From NCBI GenBank assembly GCA_011390785.1, contig JAABRR010000013.1, forward strand, positions 61,845 to 125,844: a stretch of 64,000 bases of DNA. The letters are read 5' to 3'. Positions 44,183 through 53,690 of this stretch are shown here, piece after piece; within the stretch, counting starts at the first letter, position 1, and each line of letters begins with the position of its first letter. Source of the stretch: Sphingobacteriia bacterium. GTDB taxonomy: Bacteria; Bacteroidota; Bacteroidia; Bacteroidales; UBA7960. A program made the position numbers and the translations under genes. The notes beneath the pieces were generated by a model. The model had not been told where the DNA came from and searched no databases. It saw only the letters and a program-made list of their open reading frames with translations.

Positions 44183-44967
44183 ATCAACCTTTAGCATACG
44201 TTCATCCACAGGCAAAAGTTGCCAGAAATGTTGTAATTGAGCCTTTTGTAACAATTCACAACAATGTTGAAATAGGGGAAGGAACCTGGATAGGGTCTAA
44301 TGTTACCATCATGGAAGGTGCCCGGATTGGGCGGAATTGTAAGATTTTTCCCGGGGCAGTTATCTCTGCTATCCCACAAGATCTTAAATATGCCGGTGAA
44401 GAAACTACTGTTGAAATTGGTGATAATACCACAATTAGAGAATTTGTTACGATTAACCGTGGCACTAAGGCAAATTATAAAACTGTAGTTGGTAATAACT
44501 GCCTTTTAATGGCTTATGTGCATATTGCACACGATTGTGTGGTAGGCCACAACTGTATTCTGGCAAACGCAGCAACTCTGGCAGGCCATATAAATATTCA
44601 GGATTATGCCATAATAGGTGGCCTATCGGCTGTTCACCAATTTGTAAATATTGGCCAGCATGTTATGATTTCAGGAGGATCGCTGGTTAGAAAAGATGTC
44701 CCTCCCTATACTAAAGCTGCCCGTGATCCTCTTTCCTTCGTTGGTATAAATTCTATTGGTTTAAGACGCCGGGGGTTTTCTCCTGAAAAAATTAATGAGA
44801 TTCAGGAAATTTACCGCATAATCTTTTTAAAAGATTTAAATACATCGAGAGCTATTTCATTAATTGAAACAGAAATGCCCGCAACGCCTGAGAGGGATGA
44901 AATTATTTCTTTTATAACCAATTCAAGCAGAGGTGTAATGAAAGGATATTCTTTTAAGGAAAAATAA
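44179..44967 (+). CDS. lpxA: UDP-N-acetylglucosamine O-acyltransferase
   Basis: A 262-residue acyltransferase that performs the first step of lipid A synthesis, moving a 3-hydroxyacyl chain from ACP to UDP-GlcNAc. The N-terminal two-thirds is a hexapeptide-repeat beta-helix (IEPFVTIHNNVEIGEGTWIG and following). The catalytic-histidine region MAYVHIAHDCVVGHNCILAN is present. The C-terminal helical domain includes LNSIGLRRRGF-like GINSIGLRRRGFSPEKI. It overlaps lpxC/fabZ by 4 bp, so translation is coupled. Confidence 0.96.
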   Translation: MNQPLAYVHPQAKVARNVVIEPFVTIHNNVEIGEGTWIGSNVTIMEGARIGRNCKIFPGAVISAIPQDLKYAGEETTVEIGDNTTIREFVTINRGTKANYKTVVGNNCLLMAYVHIAHDCVVGHNCILANAATLAGHINIQDYAIIGGLSAVHQFVNIGQHVMISGGSLVRKDVPPYTKAARDPLSFVGINSIGLRRRGFSPEKINEIQEIYRIIFLKDLNTSRAISLIETEMPATPERDEIISFITNSSRGVMKGYSFKEK

Positions 44968-45006
44968 TTAATAAAGATATATTTTTCATAATCAAAGCTG
45001 ATTGGT

Positions 45007-45612
45007 TTGAACATAGTTTTGCAAAATATTGGTAAGAAATTTAATTATCAGTGGATTTTTCGCAATATAAATTTTAGTTTTCAAACATCTGTGCATTATG
45101 GACTGCTTGGTTCTAATGGCAGTGGAAAAACTACTTTATTGAAAATTATATCAGGCTACTTATTACCATCCGAGGGAGACATTACCTGGAAGTTATCAGA
45201 AGGAATTGATAATAAAAATATTTATAAATATATTGGTATTGCTTCTCCCCATATCGATTTGATTGATGAATTTACGTTTCGGGAAATTTTAATTTTTCAT
45301 CAGAAATATCGCAATTACCTGAAATCTTTTAATATTAATGATTTGCTTAACCTATCAGAACTAAAGAGAAGTGCCGATAAACCCCTTAAGTATTATTCAT
45401 CGGGTATGAAACAGCGGGTAAAACTGATCCTTGCTTTAATGAGCGAAAATAAAATTATTCTGCTTGATGAGCCTTGCTCTAATCTCGATGAATCTTCGGT
45501 TGAATGGTATAAAAAACTCTTGTTATCCTTTGCAGATGATCGATTAGTTATTATTGGCTCTAATAATAAAGAAACCGAATGTTTTAGCTGCAATGACTTT
45601 CTAAGAATTTAA
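45007..45612 (+). CDS. Orphan ABC transporter ATP-binding protein (TTG start)
   Basis: A 201-residue ABC ATPase starting with TTG, 39 bp after lpxA; no ATG would give the complete first strand. Walker A is GSNGSGKTT (about 36-44), the signature YYSSGMKQRV and Walker B IILLDEPCSNLDE are all intact. In place of the usual switch histidine (xTHD), the sequence reads VIIGSNNKE, so the H-loop His is missing. No permease gene is nearby. Position after lpxA may hint at a lipid or envelope role, but this is inference. Confidence 0.82.
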   Translation: MNIVLQNIGKKFNYQWIFRNINFSFQTSVHYGLLGSNGSGKTTLLKIISGYLLPSEGDITWKLSEGIDNKNIYKYIGIASPHIDLIDEFTFREILIFHQKYRNYLKSFNINDLLNLSELKRSADKPLKYYSSGMKQRVKLILALMSENKIILLDEPCSNLDESSVEWYKKLLLSFADDRLVIIGSNNKETECFSCNDFLRI

Positions 45613-45859
45613 ATGGGTCATAAAGTCAGCAATTGAGGTAAACTCTTTTTTATAAAGAGAAAAAATACATGATATATATTTATTAATACCAAAACTCTCT
45701 GTTATTTTTGGAATCCAAACTTTACGATAATCTGCAATTAAAACCATTACCCTTCATTAATATCTAATAAATCAGTAATTTTACTCAACAAAACCCAATA
45801 AAAAGTATTATTTTTGATATTTGTTGTTAAATCTTGTAAAGCTGAAAAATTTTTAAGAG

Positions 45860-46663
45860 ATGAAGTACTTTAATTTATTTTGTTTCGGTATAGTTCTCTT
45901 GCTTTTTATCCCATATGAATCGCAGGCACAAAGTCTATTTCCATTGTCCAGTAAACGATCGAGTTTCCAGCCACCAAGTCAGTCAAGAAATCCTGGAGGT
46001 AGTCGTAGACCTATAGCGCCATCACTGAGAAGTCTTGCTACTGAGAAGCTAGGCTGGGAAGTTGGGGGTAATATCGGTACTTCCTATTCATTAACTGATG
46101 TTAGCGGAAGCTCTATCGATCAAAGACCATCCTTTTTAAATACTCAGTGGAATACTCTTAGTTTAAATGTTGCAGGGTATGGGCGATACAGATTCCATGA
46201 GCTTTTTGCAGTAACTGCTTCTTTTAACTATGGTAGAGTTAATGGTGCAGATTCTATTGCCGGAAGATCAAGAAATTTTTATTTCAAAAATAATATACTT
46301 GAATTGGCAGTTTTGTATGAAGTTTACGCGCCATTGAGTATTCCTAACTTTCCTCTGTCTGTATACGGTTTCTTAGGTTTGGCAGCTTTTTATCATAATC
46401 CCGATTTAACAGTTCCCAATCCGGCTCCCTTTGATTTTACCTGGGACGAATACAGCAAAATTCAGCCAGCAATTCCAATGGGAATAGGATTTAATTATGC
46501 CGTAACCCGGGATATTAAAATTGGGTATGAAGTTGGATGGCGGAAAACGTTTTTTGATTATTTAGATGGGTTTACCAGGCCATGGAGTAAAGGTAGTGAT
46601 AGTTATTATTTTGCCAGTTTAACTTTTTCCTATTTCTTACCCGATCAAAGAAGAATCTGGTAA
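45860..46663 (+). CDS. PorG-like outer-membrane beta-barrel protein (copy 1)
   Basis: A 267-residue exported protein. The signal peptide ends near residue 23 (YESQA). A Ser/Pro/Arg-rich linker (about 24-60) follows. The rest is a small beta-barrel (about 64-267) with alternating hydrophobic strands, FYFKNNILELAVLYEVY, then PAIPMGIGFNYAVTRDIKIGYEVGWRKTFFDYLDG and a closing aromatic YYFASLTFSYFL. These blocks resemble DUF6089/PorG proteins linked to type IX secretion. It is a tandem paralogue of the next gene. Confidence 0.72.
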   Translation: MKYFNLFCFGIVLLLFIPYESQAQSLFPLSSKRSSFQPPSQSRNPGGSRRPIAPSLRSLATEKLGWEVGGNIGTSYSLTDVSGSSIDQRPSFLNTQWNTLSLNVAGYGRYRFHELFAVTASFNYGRVNGADSIAGRSRNFYFKNNILELAVLYEVYAPLSIPNFPLSVYGFLGLAAFYHNPDLTVPNPAPFDFTWDEYSKIQPAIPMGIGFNYAVTRDIKIGYEVGWRKTFFDYLDGFTRPWSKGSDSYYFASLTFSYFLPDQRRIW

Positions 46664-46731
46664 CCAAAAGCTTATATTAACGTATAAATGAGTCATTAAT
46701 ACAAATTGATGACTTTGTTTTTTATAATATT

Positions 46732-46762
46732 TTGCATAACATATTATTTTTCGTTACATTTG
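46732..46762 (+). promoter_or_regulatory. Promoter of PorG-like copy 2 (TTG-N20-TACATTTG)
   Basis: TTG (46732-46734), a 20-bp spacer and TACATTTG (46755-46762) match the Bacteroidota promoter. The start codon follows 50 bp later. This gives the second barrel gene its own promoter despite the tandem arrangement. Confidence 0.6.
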
Positions 46763-46812
46763 AAGCTTCTTTTAGGTAAAAAAAAATTACAAATAAACCA
46801 AAACAAATCACA

Positions 46813-47808
46813 ATGTTTGTAAAAAAAACATTTCGCAGTGTAATTTTTTCAGTAATTTTTTCAATTGCATTTATATCTGTTACTGCGCTAGAATCAGAAA
46901 ATCAGAATTATGAAGATAATGAGATGGAAAGATTTGTTATAAATTCATCCGAATTATCTTTATCAAATAACCAAATGGATAATTTTTTTCATAGATTATT
47001 TGGTATAAAAGAAAGACCTAATTCTGAACGGAAAAGTCGTTCACGAAAGCATAATACCAAAAGGTCTCAAAGATATTCTCCTCCAAATTCAAATAGTCAA
47101 CAGCCTGATTCTTATGATACCGGTTCTTCGGGCAGTAAATCCAGTGATATGAGTGCTGTTAGAAATGCGCCCAAACCACCTCTGGATCGTTCGCGGCGGG
47201 ATCAGTACATATCTCTTGGTTCCTGGGAAATGGGCTTTTCTTTGTTCACAACTCATACAATTACAGATATTGCATCAAGTAAAGGCCTTCCCATTAGTGA
47301 TTTTGCTTCCTTTCACACATCCCATTATAGTATGGGTGGTGGATTATTTGGTCGGTATCTTATGAATGAGTGGTTTGCAATGAGCCTGGGTATGAATTTT
47401 GTAAACCTTAAAGCGAATAGAGATACACCCTTTGTTCTCGGTAATAATCCCGTTAAAAGTTTTAATAATGATATTTTCGAATTTTTTACTAAATCTGAAT
47501 TTTATCTGCCTGGCTTAACAAGAACTCCTTTTGATCTATATGGTTTTGTTGGTATTGGAATTTTTTTTAGTGATGCAACAATTTATGATTCTAACGAAAG
47601 ACTAATAAATATCCAGGATGACTACAACCAGGTTCAGCCATTTATACCTTTTGGTGGGGGGATGTCAATAAAAGTTACAAATACAATAAAAGTTGGTTAT
47701 GAATTTGGATGGAGAAACACGATATTTCACTATCTTGACGGAGTAAAAAATGATAACTCTTATGATCACTATTTTCTTAATAGCTTAAAAATTGGAATTG
47801 CCTTTTAA
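46813..47808 (+). CDS. PorG-like outer-membrane beta-barrel protein (copy 2)
   Basis: A 331-residue paralogue of the preceding barrel protein. An N-terminal signal-like helix (about 5-26) and an acidic stretch are followed by a long basic, Ser/Pro/Arg-rich linker (about 68-130; KSRSRKHNTKRSQR), then a barrel (about 135-331). Shared landmarks are FNNDIFEFFTKSEFY, LYGFVGIGIFF, QVQPFIPFGGGMS and IKVGYEFGWRNTIFHYLDG. The linker is about twice as long as in copy 1. The fold assignment to DUF6089/PorG-like barrels is by pattern. Confidence 0.7.
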   Translation: MFVKKTFRSVIFSVIFSIAFISVTALESENQNYEDNEMERFVINSSELSLSNNQMDNFFHRLFGIKERPNSERKSRSRKHNTKRSQRYSPPNSNSQQPDSYDTGSSGSKSSDMSAVRNAPKPPLDRSRRDQYISLGSWEMGFSLFTTHTITDIASSKGLPISDFASFHTSHYSMGGGLFGRYLMNEWFAMSLGMNFVNLKANRDTPFVLGNNPVKSFNNDIFEFFTKSEFYLPGLTRTPFDLYGFVGIGIFFSDATIYDSNERLINIQDDYNQVQPFIPFGGGMSIKVTNTIKVGYEFGWRNTIFHYLDGVKNDNSYDHYFLNSLKIGIAF

Positions 47809-47880
47809 AGAAAATTTATTTTAATAAAAACAGAGTATTTAAACAGGTTTATTTATTCTACTCTTTTACTTCTTACTATA

Positions 47881-49059
47881 TTAATTCTTCCTTAAAGCGC
47901 TTAATGGTTGAGCATATGTTACAACATCATTCGCTGAAATAACTTTGTCACATAGAATTGCCAATCTCTCTACAACATTTCTTAATTCACGAATATTCCC
48001 AGTCCAGGTTATCTTTTGTAATGCTTTAAGAGCATCATCTTCAAATGATTTAACTGGCATATTGTGCTCTTTTATAATGCTTTCCAGAAAATAGTTTGCC
48101 AGTAACGGAATATCTTCTTCTCTCTGGTTTAGTGAAGGTACGTTTATTAGAATAACACTTAGTCGGTGGTAAAGATCTTCACGAAAGTTCCCCGAATATA
48201 TTTCTTTGTTTATATCTTTATTTGTGGCTGCTACAACTCTTACATCAACATTGATTTCCTTTTCTCCACCAACACGTGTAATCTTATTTTCCTGCAGGGC
48301 CCTTAGAACTTTAGCCTGTGCTGCCAGACTCATATCTCCAATTTCATCAAGAAATAATGTTCCTCCATGCGCAAGTTCGAAATTTCCTTTTTTTTGCTTA
48401 ATAGCAGAAGTAAAAGATCCTTTCTCATGTCCAAATAGTTCACTCTCAATTAGTTCTGAAGGTATGGCGGCGCAATTTACTTCTATAAAAGGGCCCTTAG
48501 AGCGATTACTAAGTTCATGTAGCCATCTGGCAACAAGTTCCTTACCTGTTCCATTGGGGCCTGTAATAAATATTCTTGCTTCCGATGGAGCAACTCGCTC
48601 AATCATTTCCTTTATTTGTTTAATAGCATGAGATTCTCCTATCATATCGTAGGTTTTATTAACCTTCCGCTTTAATACCCTTGTTTCTGATACCAATTCT
48701 GTTTTGTCAAGTGCATTTCTTAGAGTAATGAGCATCCTGTTTATGTCAGGAGGTTTTGATATGAAGTCGTAAGCTCCTTTCTTTATTGCTTCAACGGCTG
48801 TTTCTATTGTGCCATGACCGGAGATCATAACTACAGTATTATCGGGGTCTTTAGTTAATAATCTTTCCAGAACTTCCATTCCATCCAATCTTGGCATTTT
48901 AATATCACATAAAATAACATCATATTTCTTTTGATCTGCCATTTCGAGGCCGTCAATACCATCCTCTGCAAGGTCAACTTCATATTTTTCATATTCCAGG
49001 ATATCCTTTAATGTATTTCGGATACTTCTTTCATCATCAATTACTAGTATTTTGGGCAT
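47881..49059 (-). CDS. NtrC-like REC-AAA+ regulator lacking a DNA-binding domain
   Basis: A 392-residue protein with a receiver domain (1-120; Asp52 in LCDIKMPRLDG, Lys at SKPP) and a sigma-54-type AAA+ domain (about 138-375; Walker A GPNGTGKE at 167-174, Walker B TLFLDEIGDM near 234-243, TGNIRELRNVVERL near the end). Two departures stand out. The sigma-54 contact loop reads GSFTSA (214-219) in place of GAFTGA, and the chain stops about 15 residues after the AAA+ domain with no Fis-type helix-turn-helix. It lies 17 bp downstream of ppx. Confidence 0.9.
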   Translation of the reverse strand: MPKILVIDDERSIRNTLKDILEYEKYEVDLAEDGIDGLEMADQKKYDVILCDIKMPRLDGMEVLERLLTKDPDNTVVMISGHGTIETAVEAIKKGAYDFISKPPDINRMLITLRNALDKTELVSETRVLKRKVNKTYDMIGESHAIKQIKEMIERVAPSEARIFITGPNGTGKELVARWLHELSNRSKGPFIEVNCAAIPSELIESELFGHEKGSFTSAIKQKKGNFELAHGGTLFLDEIGDMSLAAQAKVLRALQENKITRVGGEKEINVDVRVVAATNKDINKEIYSGNFREDLYHRLSVILINVPSLNQREEDIPLLANYFLESIIKEHNMPVKSFEDDALKALQKITWTGNIRELRNVVERLAILCDKVISANDVVTYAQPLSALRKN

Positions 49060-49076
49060 TTGTCTTTTATTAAAAA

Positions 49077-50024
49077 TTAAACTGAAATACGATTATTTAC
49101 CAAATCAGCAAGGATACCTTCTTTTAATGCATAGGATGAATATTGGATCTTATCAATCTTAAATCTTTTCAGAACATGTCTGACCAGGATGCTGGCAAAA
49201 ACAATTGTATCTGCTCTGTATTCTACCAGTCCAGGTATGTTCTTACGTTCGCTTTCAGTGGTTAAAATTAATTTTTGATAAAGCTTTGTGAGATCTTGTA
49301 ATTCAATATTATAAAACTTTTCTATCGGAGTTGGATCTGAATTTCCTGCTTTAATCATTTCTGCTATTGATTCAAATGAACCTGAACAACCAATAAGTAA
49401 ATTAACTGGATTTTTCTTTAATTTGAATGAAAGTGGCAAAAGAACTTCTTTAAAGTGGTCTTTTACCCTGTTTATTTCATCTGGCAACATTGGGTCATGG
49501 GGTCTGAATTCCTGTAAAAGACGAGCTGCTCCCAAATCAAAACTTCTTTTCCATAGCACCTGTTCTTCTTCTACAATAATAAATTCGGTACTACCACCTC
49601 CAATATCCATAATAAGGGCTGGTTCTGTTATATTTTCCAAAGCCAGACTTGCCCCTTTAAAAATATACTGAGCTTCTGTATCTCCGTTAAGAACCTGTAT
49701 AATAACCCCTGTTTTTTCAAGTATTTTTTTTACAAAGTCCGGTCCGTTTTTACTACTTCTAACAGCAGATGTTCCAAATGCTTTTATGGTGTCTGCTTTA
49801 AAATCTCTTGCCAGATCCACAAATTCTAGAAACGTTTTGATACCTCTTTGAAAGGCTTGTGGAGTTATCTGGTTATTAGCCAGCCCGCCTTCTCCCAATT
49901 TTACACTTTTTTTAGTGTTTAAAAGTATTCTATGTTGCCCAAAAATATGAAATTCTGCAATTAATAAATTAAAGGTATTTGTTCCACAATCAATAACTGC
50001 TGCAACCATTTTCGCGGGTTTCAA
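49077..50024 (-). CDS. ppx: Ppx/GppA-family phosphatase
   Basis: A 315-residue ASKHA-fold phosphatase that hydrolyses inorganic polyphosphate and/or pppGpp. Motifs: AAVIDCGTNTFNLLIAE (phosphate 1 loop), GTSAVRSSKNG, LNGDTEAQYIFKGA and MDIGGGSTEFIIVE (phosphate 2 loop). It lacks the C-terminal HD domain of long Ppx enzymes, the normal state for the short Bacteroidota/actinobacterial form. It is first in a two-gene unit with the NtrC-like regulator. Confidence 0.9.
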   Translation of the reverse strand: MKPAKMVAAVIDCGTNTFNLLIAEFHIFGQHRILLNTKKSVKLGEGGLANNQITPQAFQRGIKTFLEFVDLARDFKADTIKAFGTSAVRSSKNGPDFVKKILEKTGVIIQVLNGDTEAQYIFKGASLALENITEPALIMDIGGGSTEFIIVEEEQVLWKRSFDLGAARLLQEFRPHDPMLPDEINRVKDHFKEVLLPLSFKLKKNPVNLLIGCSGSFESIAEMIKAGNSDPTPIEKFYNIELQDLTKLYQKLILTTESERKNIPGLVEYRADTIVFASILVRHVLKRFKIDKIQYSSYALKEGILADLVNNRISV

Positions 50025-50046
50025 TAAATGATTAGTAAGTTTAATA

Positions 50047-50054
50047 CAAAGATA
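50047..50054 (-). promoter_or_regulatory. -7 box (TATCTTTG) of ppx
   Basis: Minus-strand TATCTTTG, 22 bp before the ppx start codon. The spacing suits a short leader. No TTG is visible at -33. Confidence 0.5.
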
Positions 50055-50133
50055 AAAAAAACGACGATGAATTTGGTAAACTAAGAAAGTGTGATGAATT
50101 TTTAGATCTTCTTCTTAATAATTGGGCTAATTT

Positions 50134-51477
50134 TTAGCTATACTTAATCCACTTCCAAAGTTCTTTATAAGACGGTTTTTTACCATACATAAGAATTCCG
50201 GTTCTGTAAATTTTTCCAGCCAACCAGGTGGTAGCAAGAAAACCTAAAATTAAAAGGATTGCTGAAATCCATAGATCAATTAATGGTACTCCAAATGGAA
50301 TTCGAACCATCATTATAATGGGAGATGTAAATGGAATGATAGATAACCAGAATGCAACCGGACCTGAAGGGTTAGTCATAACTATTTGAGCCATTATTAT
50401 TGAAAAGATCATAGGAATTGTTATTGGAAGCATAAATTGCTGCGTATCTGCTTCATTGTCTACCGCTGATCCTACAGCCGCAAACAGAGCTGCATAAAGT
50501 AAATATCCTCCTAAGAAATAAAATATAAAACTGACAATCATTACCGAAATATTTATTGCTCTTAGAGATTCAAGAATCTGATTCAAACTGTTATTATTAA
50601 CTTCAATGTTTGTTGTTGGCTGCATCGATCCTGTTGCATTAAGAGTACCCATGACGCCAGATTCTGCGTTCATTTGCTGCGATGATGCTGGATTAAAAAC
50701 ATCAGGTAAAGCTAATCCTGCACCTGATATAATGGTAGCGGTAAGAATAATCCAGATACTAAATTGCGTAAGGCCAACAAGGGCAATCCCAATTATCTTC
50801 CCCATCATCAGCTGAAAGGGTTTAACAGAAGATACGATGATTTCTACAATTCTGTTAGTTTTTTCCTCCATAACTCCTCTCATTACTTGTGCACCAAATA
50901 AAAAAACGAAAAAATATATCATTATTCCCCCAAAAATTCCAAGTGCCATGCTTACTTCAGGATAATCTGTTTGCGTATTTCCGTCGTTTTGTAGCCTGAT
51001 CGATTGTATGTTGATTTTTGTTTGTGTTGCCCTTAATACTTCAGGATCAATTCCTGCATGGGCTAATTTCATGCTCTCAAACTCTTTTTCCAGAATACTT
51101 TCTGCAAAAAGCTTAGCATTCATATTAATTGCTTTATCAGCAAAAAAACGCAGGGATGAAGGGGCATGGAAACCCGTAGAAGGTATATGTAAGACTGCAT
51201 CAAATTTACTTTCTTTTAAAAGTTCAAGAGCAATATCAATGTTAACGTTTAGCTCGGTAAACTTTACATTGTTTCCGTCTTTAAATTCTGTATAAAAAAG
51301 TCGTGTGTCATCAACAATTGCGATTTCATAAACACTGTCAGACATTTTGGCTATAAAAACAGGTACAATCATTAAACCAGCCATTAGTAGGGGCCCTACA
51401 ATGGTCATAATAATGAATGTCTTCTTCTTTACCCGACTAAGATATTCACGCTTAATAATAGTGAGAATTTTATTCAT
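50134..51477 (-). CDS. ABC-2 type transporter permease (NatB-like)
   Basis: A 447-residue permease. One transmembrane helix near the N-terminus (about 20-45, after the REYLSRVKKKTF amphipathic start) is followed by a periplasmic domain (about 50-170) and then about five more helices (from about 180). This is the layout of the NatB/YhaP subfamily of ABC-2 exporters. The ATPase gene lies 38 bp upstream on the same strand, so the two make a complete exporter. The substrate is unknown; NatAB exports Na+ in Bacillus. Confidence 0.87.
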   Translation of the reverse strand: MNKILTIIKREYLSRVKKKTFIIMTIVGPLLMAGLMIVPVFIAKMSDSVYEIAIVDDTRLFYTEFKDGNNVKFTELNVNIDIALELLKESKFDAVLHIPSTGFHAPSSLRFFADKAINMNAKLFAESILEKEFESMKLAHAGIDPEVLRATQTKINIQSIRLQNDGNTQTDYPEVSMALGIFGGIMIYFFVFLFGAQVMRGVMEEKTNRIVEIIVSSVKPFQLMMGKIIGIALVGLTQFSIWIILTATIISGAGLALPDVFNPASSQQMNAESGVMGTLNATGSMQPTTNIEVNNNSLNQILESLRAINISVMIVSFIFYFLGGYLLYAALFAAVGSAVDNEADTQQFMLPITIPMIFSIIMAQIVMTNPSGPVAFWLSIIPFTSPIIMMVRIPFGVPLIDLWISAILLILGFLATTWLAGKIYRTGILMYGKKPSYKELWKWIKYS

Positions 51478-51515
51478 GGCTAAAATGAATTGTGATGCTA
51501 TTAAATTTATTAGTG

Positions 51516-52463
51516 TTAGTCGCCATTAATTATATCTTGAGGATATTTACCAGTAACAGTTTTAATAAAGATATCATTCATCGAAGGGATTACTTCTTGG
51601 AAACCATGTAATTGGGCATAAGGGAGAATTTTACTAATCACCTCGTTTACATTTGTGTTATCATTAATTCTTATTCTCAAATGCATGTTTCCGTCTATTT
51701 GAGCGGATTCTTTAAGAATGGTTGCCAAAGGATGTAGAATACTCTGATAGTTATCTGTAAAATCACTTATAATCATTGTAAATATCCTTGATGAATGAGA
51801 CTTTCGTATTTCTCCTACACTTCCCTCAAGTATTAATTCCGAGTTATTGATCAAAGCTATATGATCACATAATTCTTCCACTGAACTCATATTATGAGTG
51901 GAGAAAATTATGCTGGTCCCATTTTTTTTTAAATTTAATATTTCATCCCTAAGGAGATTAACGTTTATGGGGTCGAAGCCACTGAAAGGTTCATCGAAAA
52001 TAAGAAGATCTGGCTTGTGAAGTACTGTTACAATAAACTGTACTTTTTGCTGCATACCTTTTGATAATTCTTCAACTTTTCTATTCCACCACGGCATCAA
52101 ATCGAATTTTTCGAACCAGTATTTCAACATTCTTTTTGCATCTGCTTTTTTAACACCTTTTAATTGAGCCAGATACAAGGCTTGTTCTCCCACTTTCATC
52201 TTTTTGTATAAACCCCTTTCTTCGGGTAGGTATCCAATATTTTGAATATCTCTAGCCTGCAAACGTTCGTCTTTAAAAAATAAATTGCCCTCATCGGGGG
52301 CAATTATCTGGTTAATTATCCTAATGAGAGTCGTTTTTCCAGCTCCATTGGGACCAAGTAATCCAAAAATTTTGTTTGTGGGCACATTAATTGAAACATT
52401 GTTTAATGCCTGGTGCTTGTCATACTTTTTCGAAACTTGTTCTGCTCTTAAAATATGTTCCAT
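51516..52463 (-). CDS. ABC transporter ATP-binding protein (NatA-like)
   Basis: A 315-residue ATPase. Walker A is GPNGAGKTT (37-45), the signature is ELSKGMQQKVQ, Walker B is LLIFDEPFSGFDP, and the switch histidine is present in STHNMSS. A C-terminal extension of about 85 residues (from about 225) is common in NatA/CcmA-type ATPases serving ABC-2 permeases. It lies directly upstream of the permease gene. Confidence 0.9.
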   Translation of the reverse strand: MEHILRAEQVSKKYDKHQALNNVSINVPTNKIFGLLGPNGAGKTTLIRIINQIIAPDEGNLFFKDERLQARDIQNIGYLPEERGLYKKMKVGEQALYLAQLKGVKKADAKRMLKYWFEKFDLMPWWNRKVEELSKGMQQKVQFIVTVLHKPDLLIFDEPFSGFDPINVNLLRDEILNLKKNGTSIIFSTHNMSSVEELCDHIALINNSELILEGSVGEIRKSHSSRIFTMIISDFTDNYQSILHPLATILKESAQIDGNMHLRIRINDNTNVNEVISKILPYAQLHGFQEVIPSMNDIFIKTVTGKYPQDIINGD

Positions 52464-52515
52464 ATAAATTTTTTCTTACAAAATTGGCTCATGTTAAAAG
52501 AATCTATCTTCTTGG

Positions 52516-53679
52516 CTATTGAAAATAGTCTTTCATCCGTTCGAAAAAGCTTTTGTCATTTTTTTTAGGGTTGGGTTTAAAATTATCAGAAACAGCAAGG
52601 CTTTCCAGAATACTTCTTTCTTCTTTGCTTATATTTTGAGGTGTCCACACGTTAATATTAACCAGTAAATCACCTCTTCCATAGGCGTTTACAGATGGTA
52701 GTCCTTTACCTTTTAAGCGTAAAACTTTACTAGACTGTGTACCTGGGTCAATTTTAATCCTTGCTTTTCCTTCAAGTGTAGGCACTTCTATTGTGGTTCC
52801 AATGGCTGCTTCAGGAAAGCTTATGTAATGATCATATAATAAATTATTACCATCTCTGATCAGGCTTTCATGCCTTATCTCTTCGATAAGAATAATTAAA
52901 TCACCAGGCATTCCGCCTCGGGCTGCTGCATTGCCTTTCCCGCTCATAGACATTTGCATGCCCTCTCCAACTCCTGCAGGAATGTTTATCGTAATGACTT
53001 CGTCTTCCTTTACTATACCATTGCCAAAGCAAGTATTACATTTTTCTGTTATAATCTGACCTTCTCCACCACACGAAGGGCAAGTTGAAGTAGTTTGCAT
53101 CTGCCCGAGGAACGTATTCGTTACACGCGTAATTCGCCCGGTACCATTACAGGTAGAGCAATTGCGGAAAGATGTCCCATTTTTAGCTCCGCTTCCATTA
53201 CACGACTTGCATGCAACATACTTTGAAACCTTAATCTTTTTTTCAACTCCTTTAAGGATTTCTTCAAGAGTGAGCTTTACTTTGATTCTGAGATTCGAAC
53301 CACGATTTACTCTTTTGCCACGGCTACTTCCTCCGCCAAAACCCCCACCACTAAAACCGCCCCCAAAGGCACCACCAAATATATCTCCAAATTGGCTAAA
53401 AATATCATCCATAGACATTCCGCCCCCAAAACCACCGCCATATCCACCGCCATTTCCCATTCCTGCATGGCCGAATCTGTCGTAACGGGCTTTTTTTTCT
53501 GGGTTACTCAAAACTTCATAGGCTTCAGCGGCTTCCTTAAAATTTTCTTCGGCATTTTTATCTCCCGGGTTTTTATCCGGATGAAATTTTAATGCCTTTT
53601 GCCGATATGCCTTTTTTATTTCTTCGGCAGATGCATTTTTTGATATTTCAAGAACTTCGTAGTAATCTCTTTTTGACAT
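52516..53679 (-). CDS. dnaJ: Chaperone protein DnaJ
   Basis: A 387-residue type I J-protein. The J domain (1-70) has HPD at 33-35. A Gly/Phe-rich linker (about 73-125) is followed by four CxxCxGxG zinc motifs ([32 protein letters not shown]; about 150-225) and the C-terminal substrate-binding domains. It stimulates DnaK ATPase and delivers unfolded clients. It follows grpE by 11 bp on the same strand; dnaK is not in the window. Confidence 0.97.
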   Translation of the reverse strand: MSKRDYYEVLEISKNASAEEIKKAYRQKALKFHPDKNPGDKNAEENFKEAAEAYEVLSNPEKKARYDRFGHAGMGNGGGYGGGFGGGMSMDDIFSQFGDIFGGAFGGGFSGGGFGGGSSRGKRVNRGSNLRIKVKLTLEEILKGVEKKIKVSKYVACKSCNGSGAKNGTSFRNCSTCNGTGRITRVTNTFLGQMQTTSTCPSCGGEGQIITEKCNTCFGNGIVKEDEVITINIPAGVGEGMQMSMSGKGNAAARGGMPGDLIILIEEIRHESLIRDGNNLLYDHYISFPEAAIGTTIEVPTLEGKARIKIDPGTQSSKVLRLKGKGLPSVNAYGRGDLLVNINVWTPQNISKEERSILESLAVSDNFKPNPKKNDKSFFERMKDYFQ

Positions 53680-53690
53680 TTTGTTTTTCT

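Noticed and set aside
48206..48631. A 141-codon frame antisense to the NtrC-like regulator
   Set aside because: Inside a clear gene; composition is rich in Ser, Leu and Phe with no family signature.
53162..53485. A 107-codon proline-rich frame on the plus strand
   Set aside because: It is the complement of the Gly-rich linker of dnaJ; the Pro repeats are a direct result of glycine codons read on the other strand.
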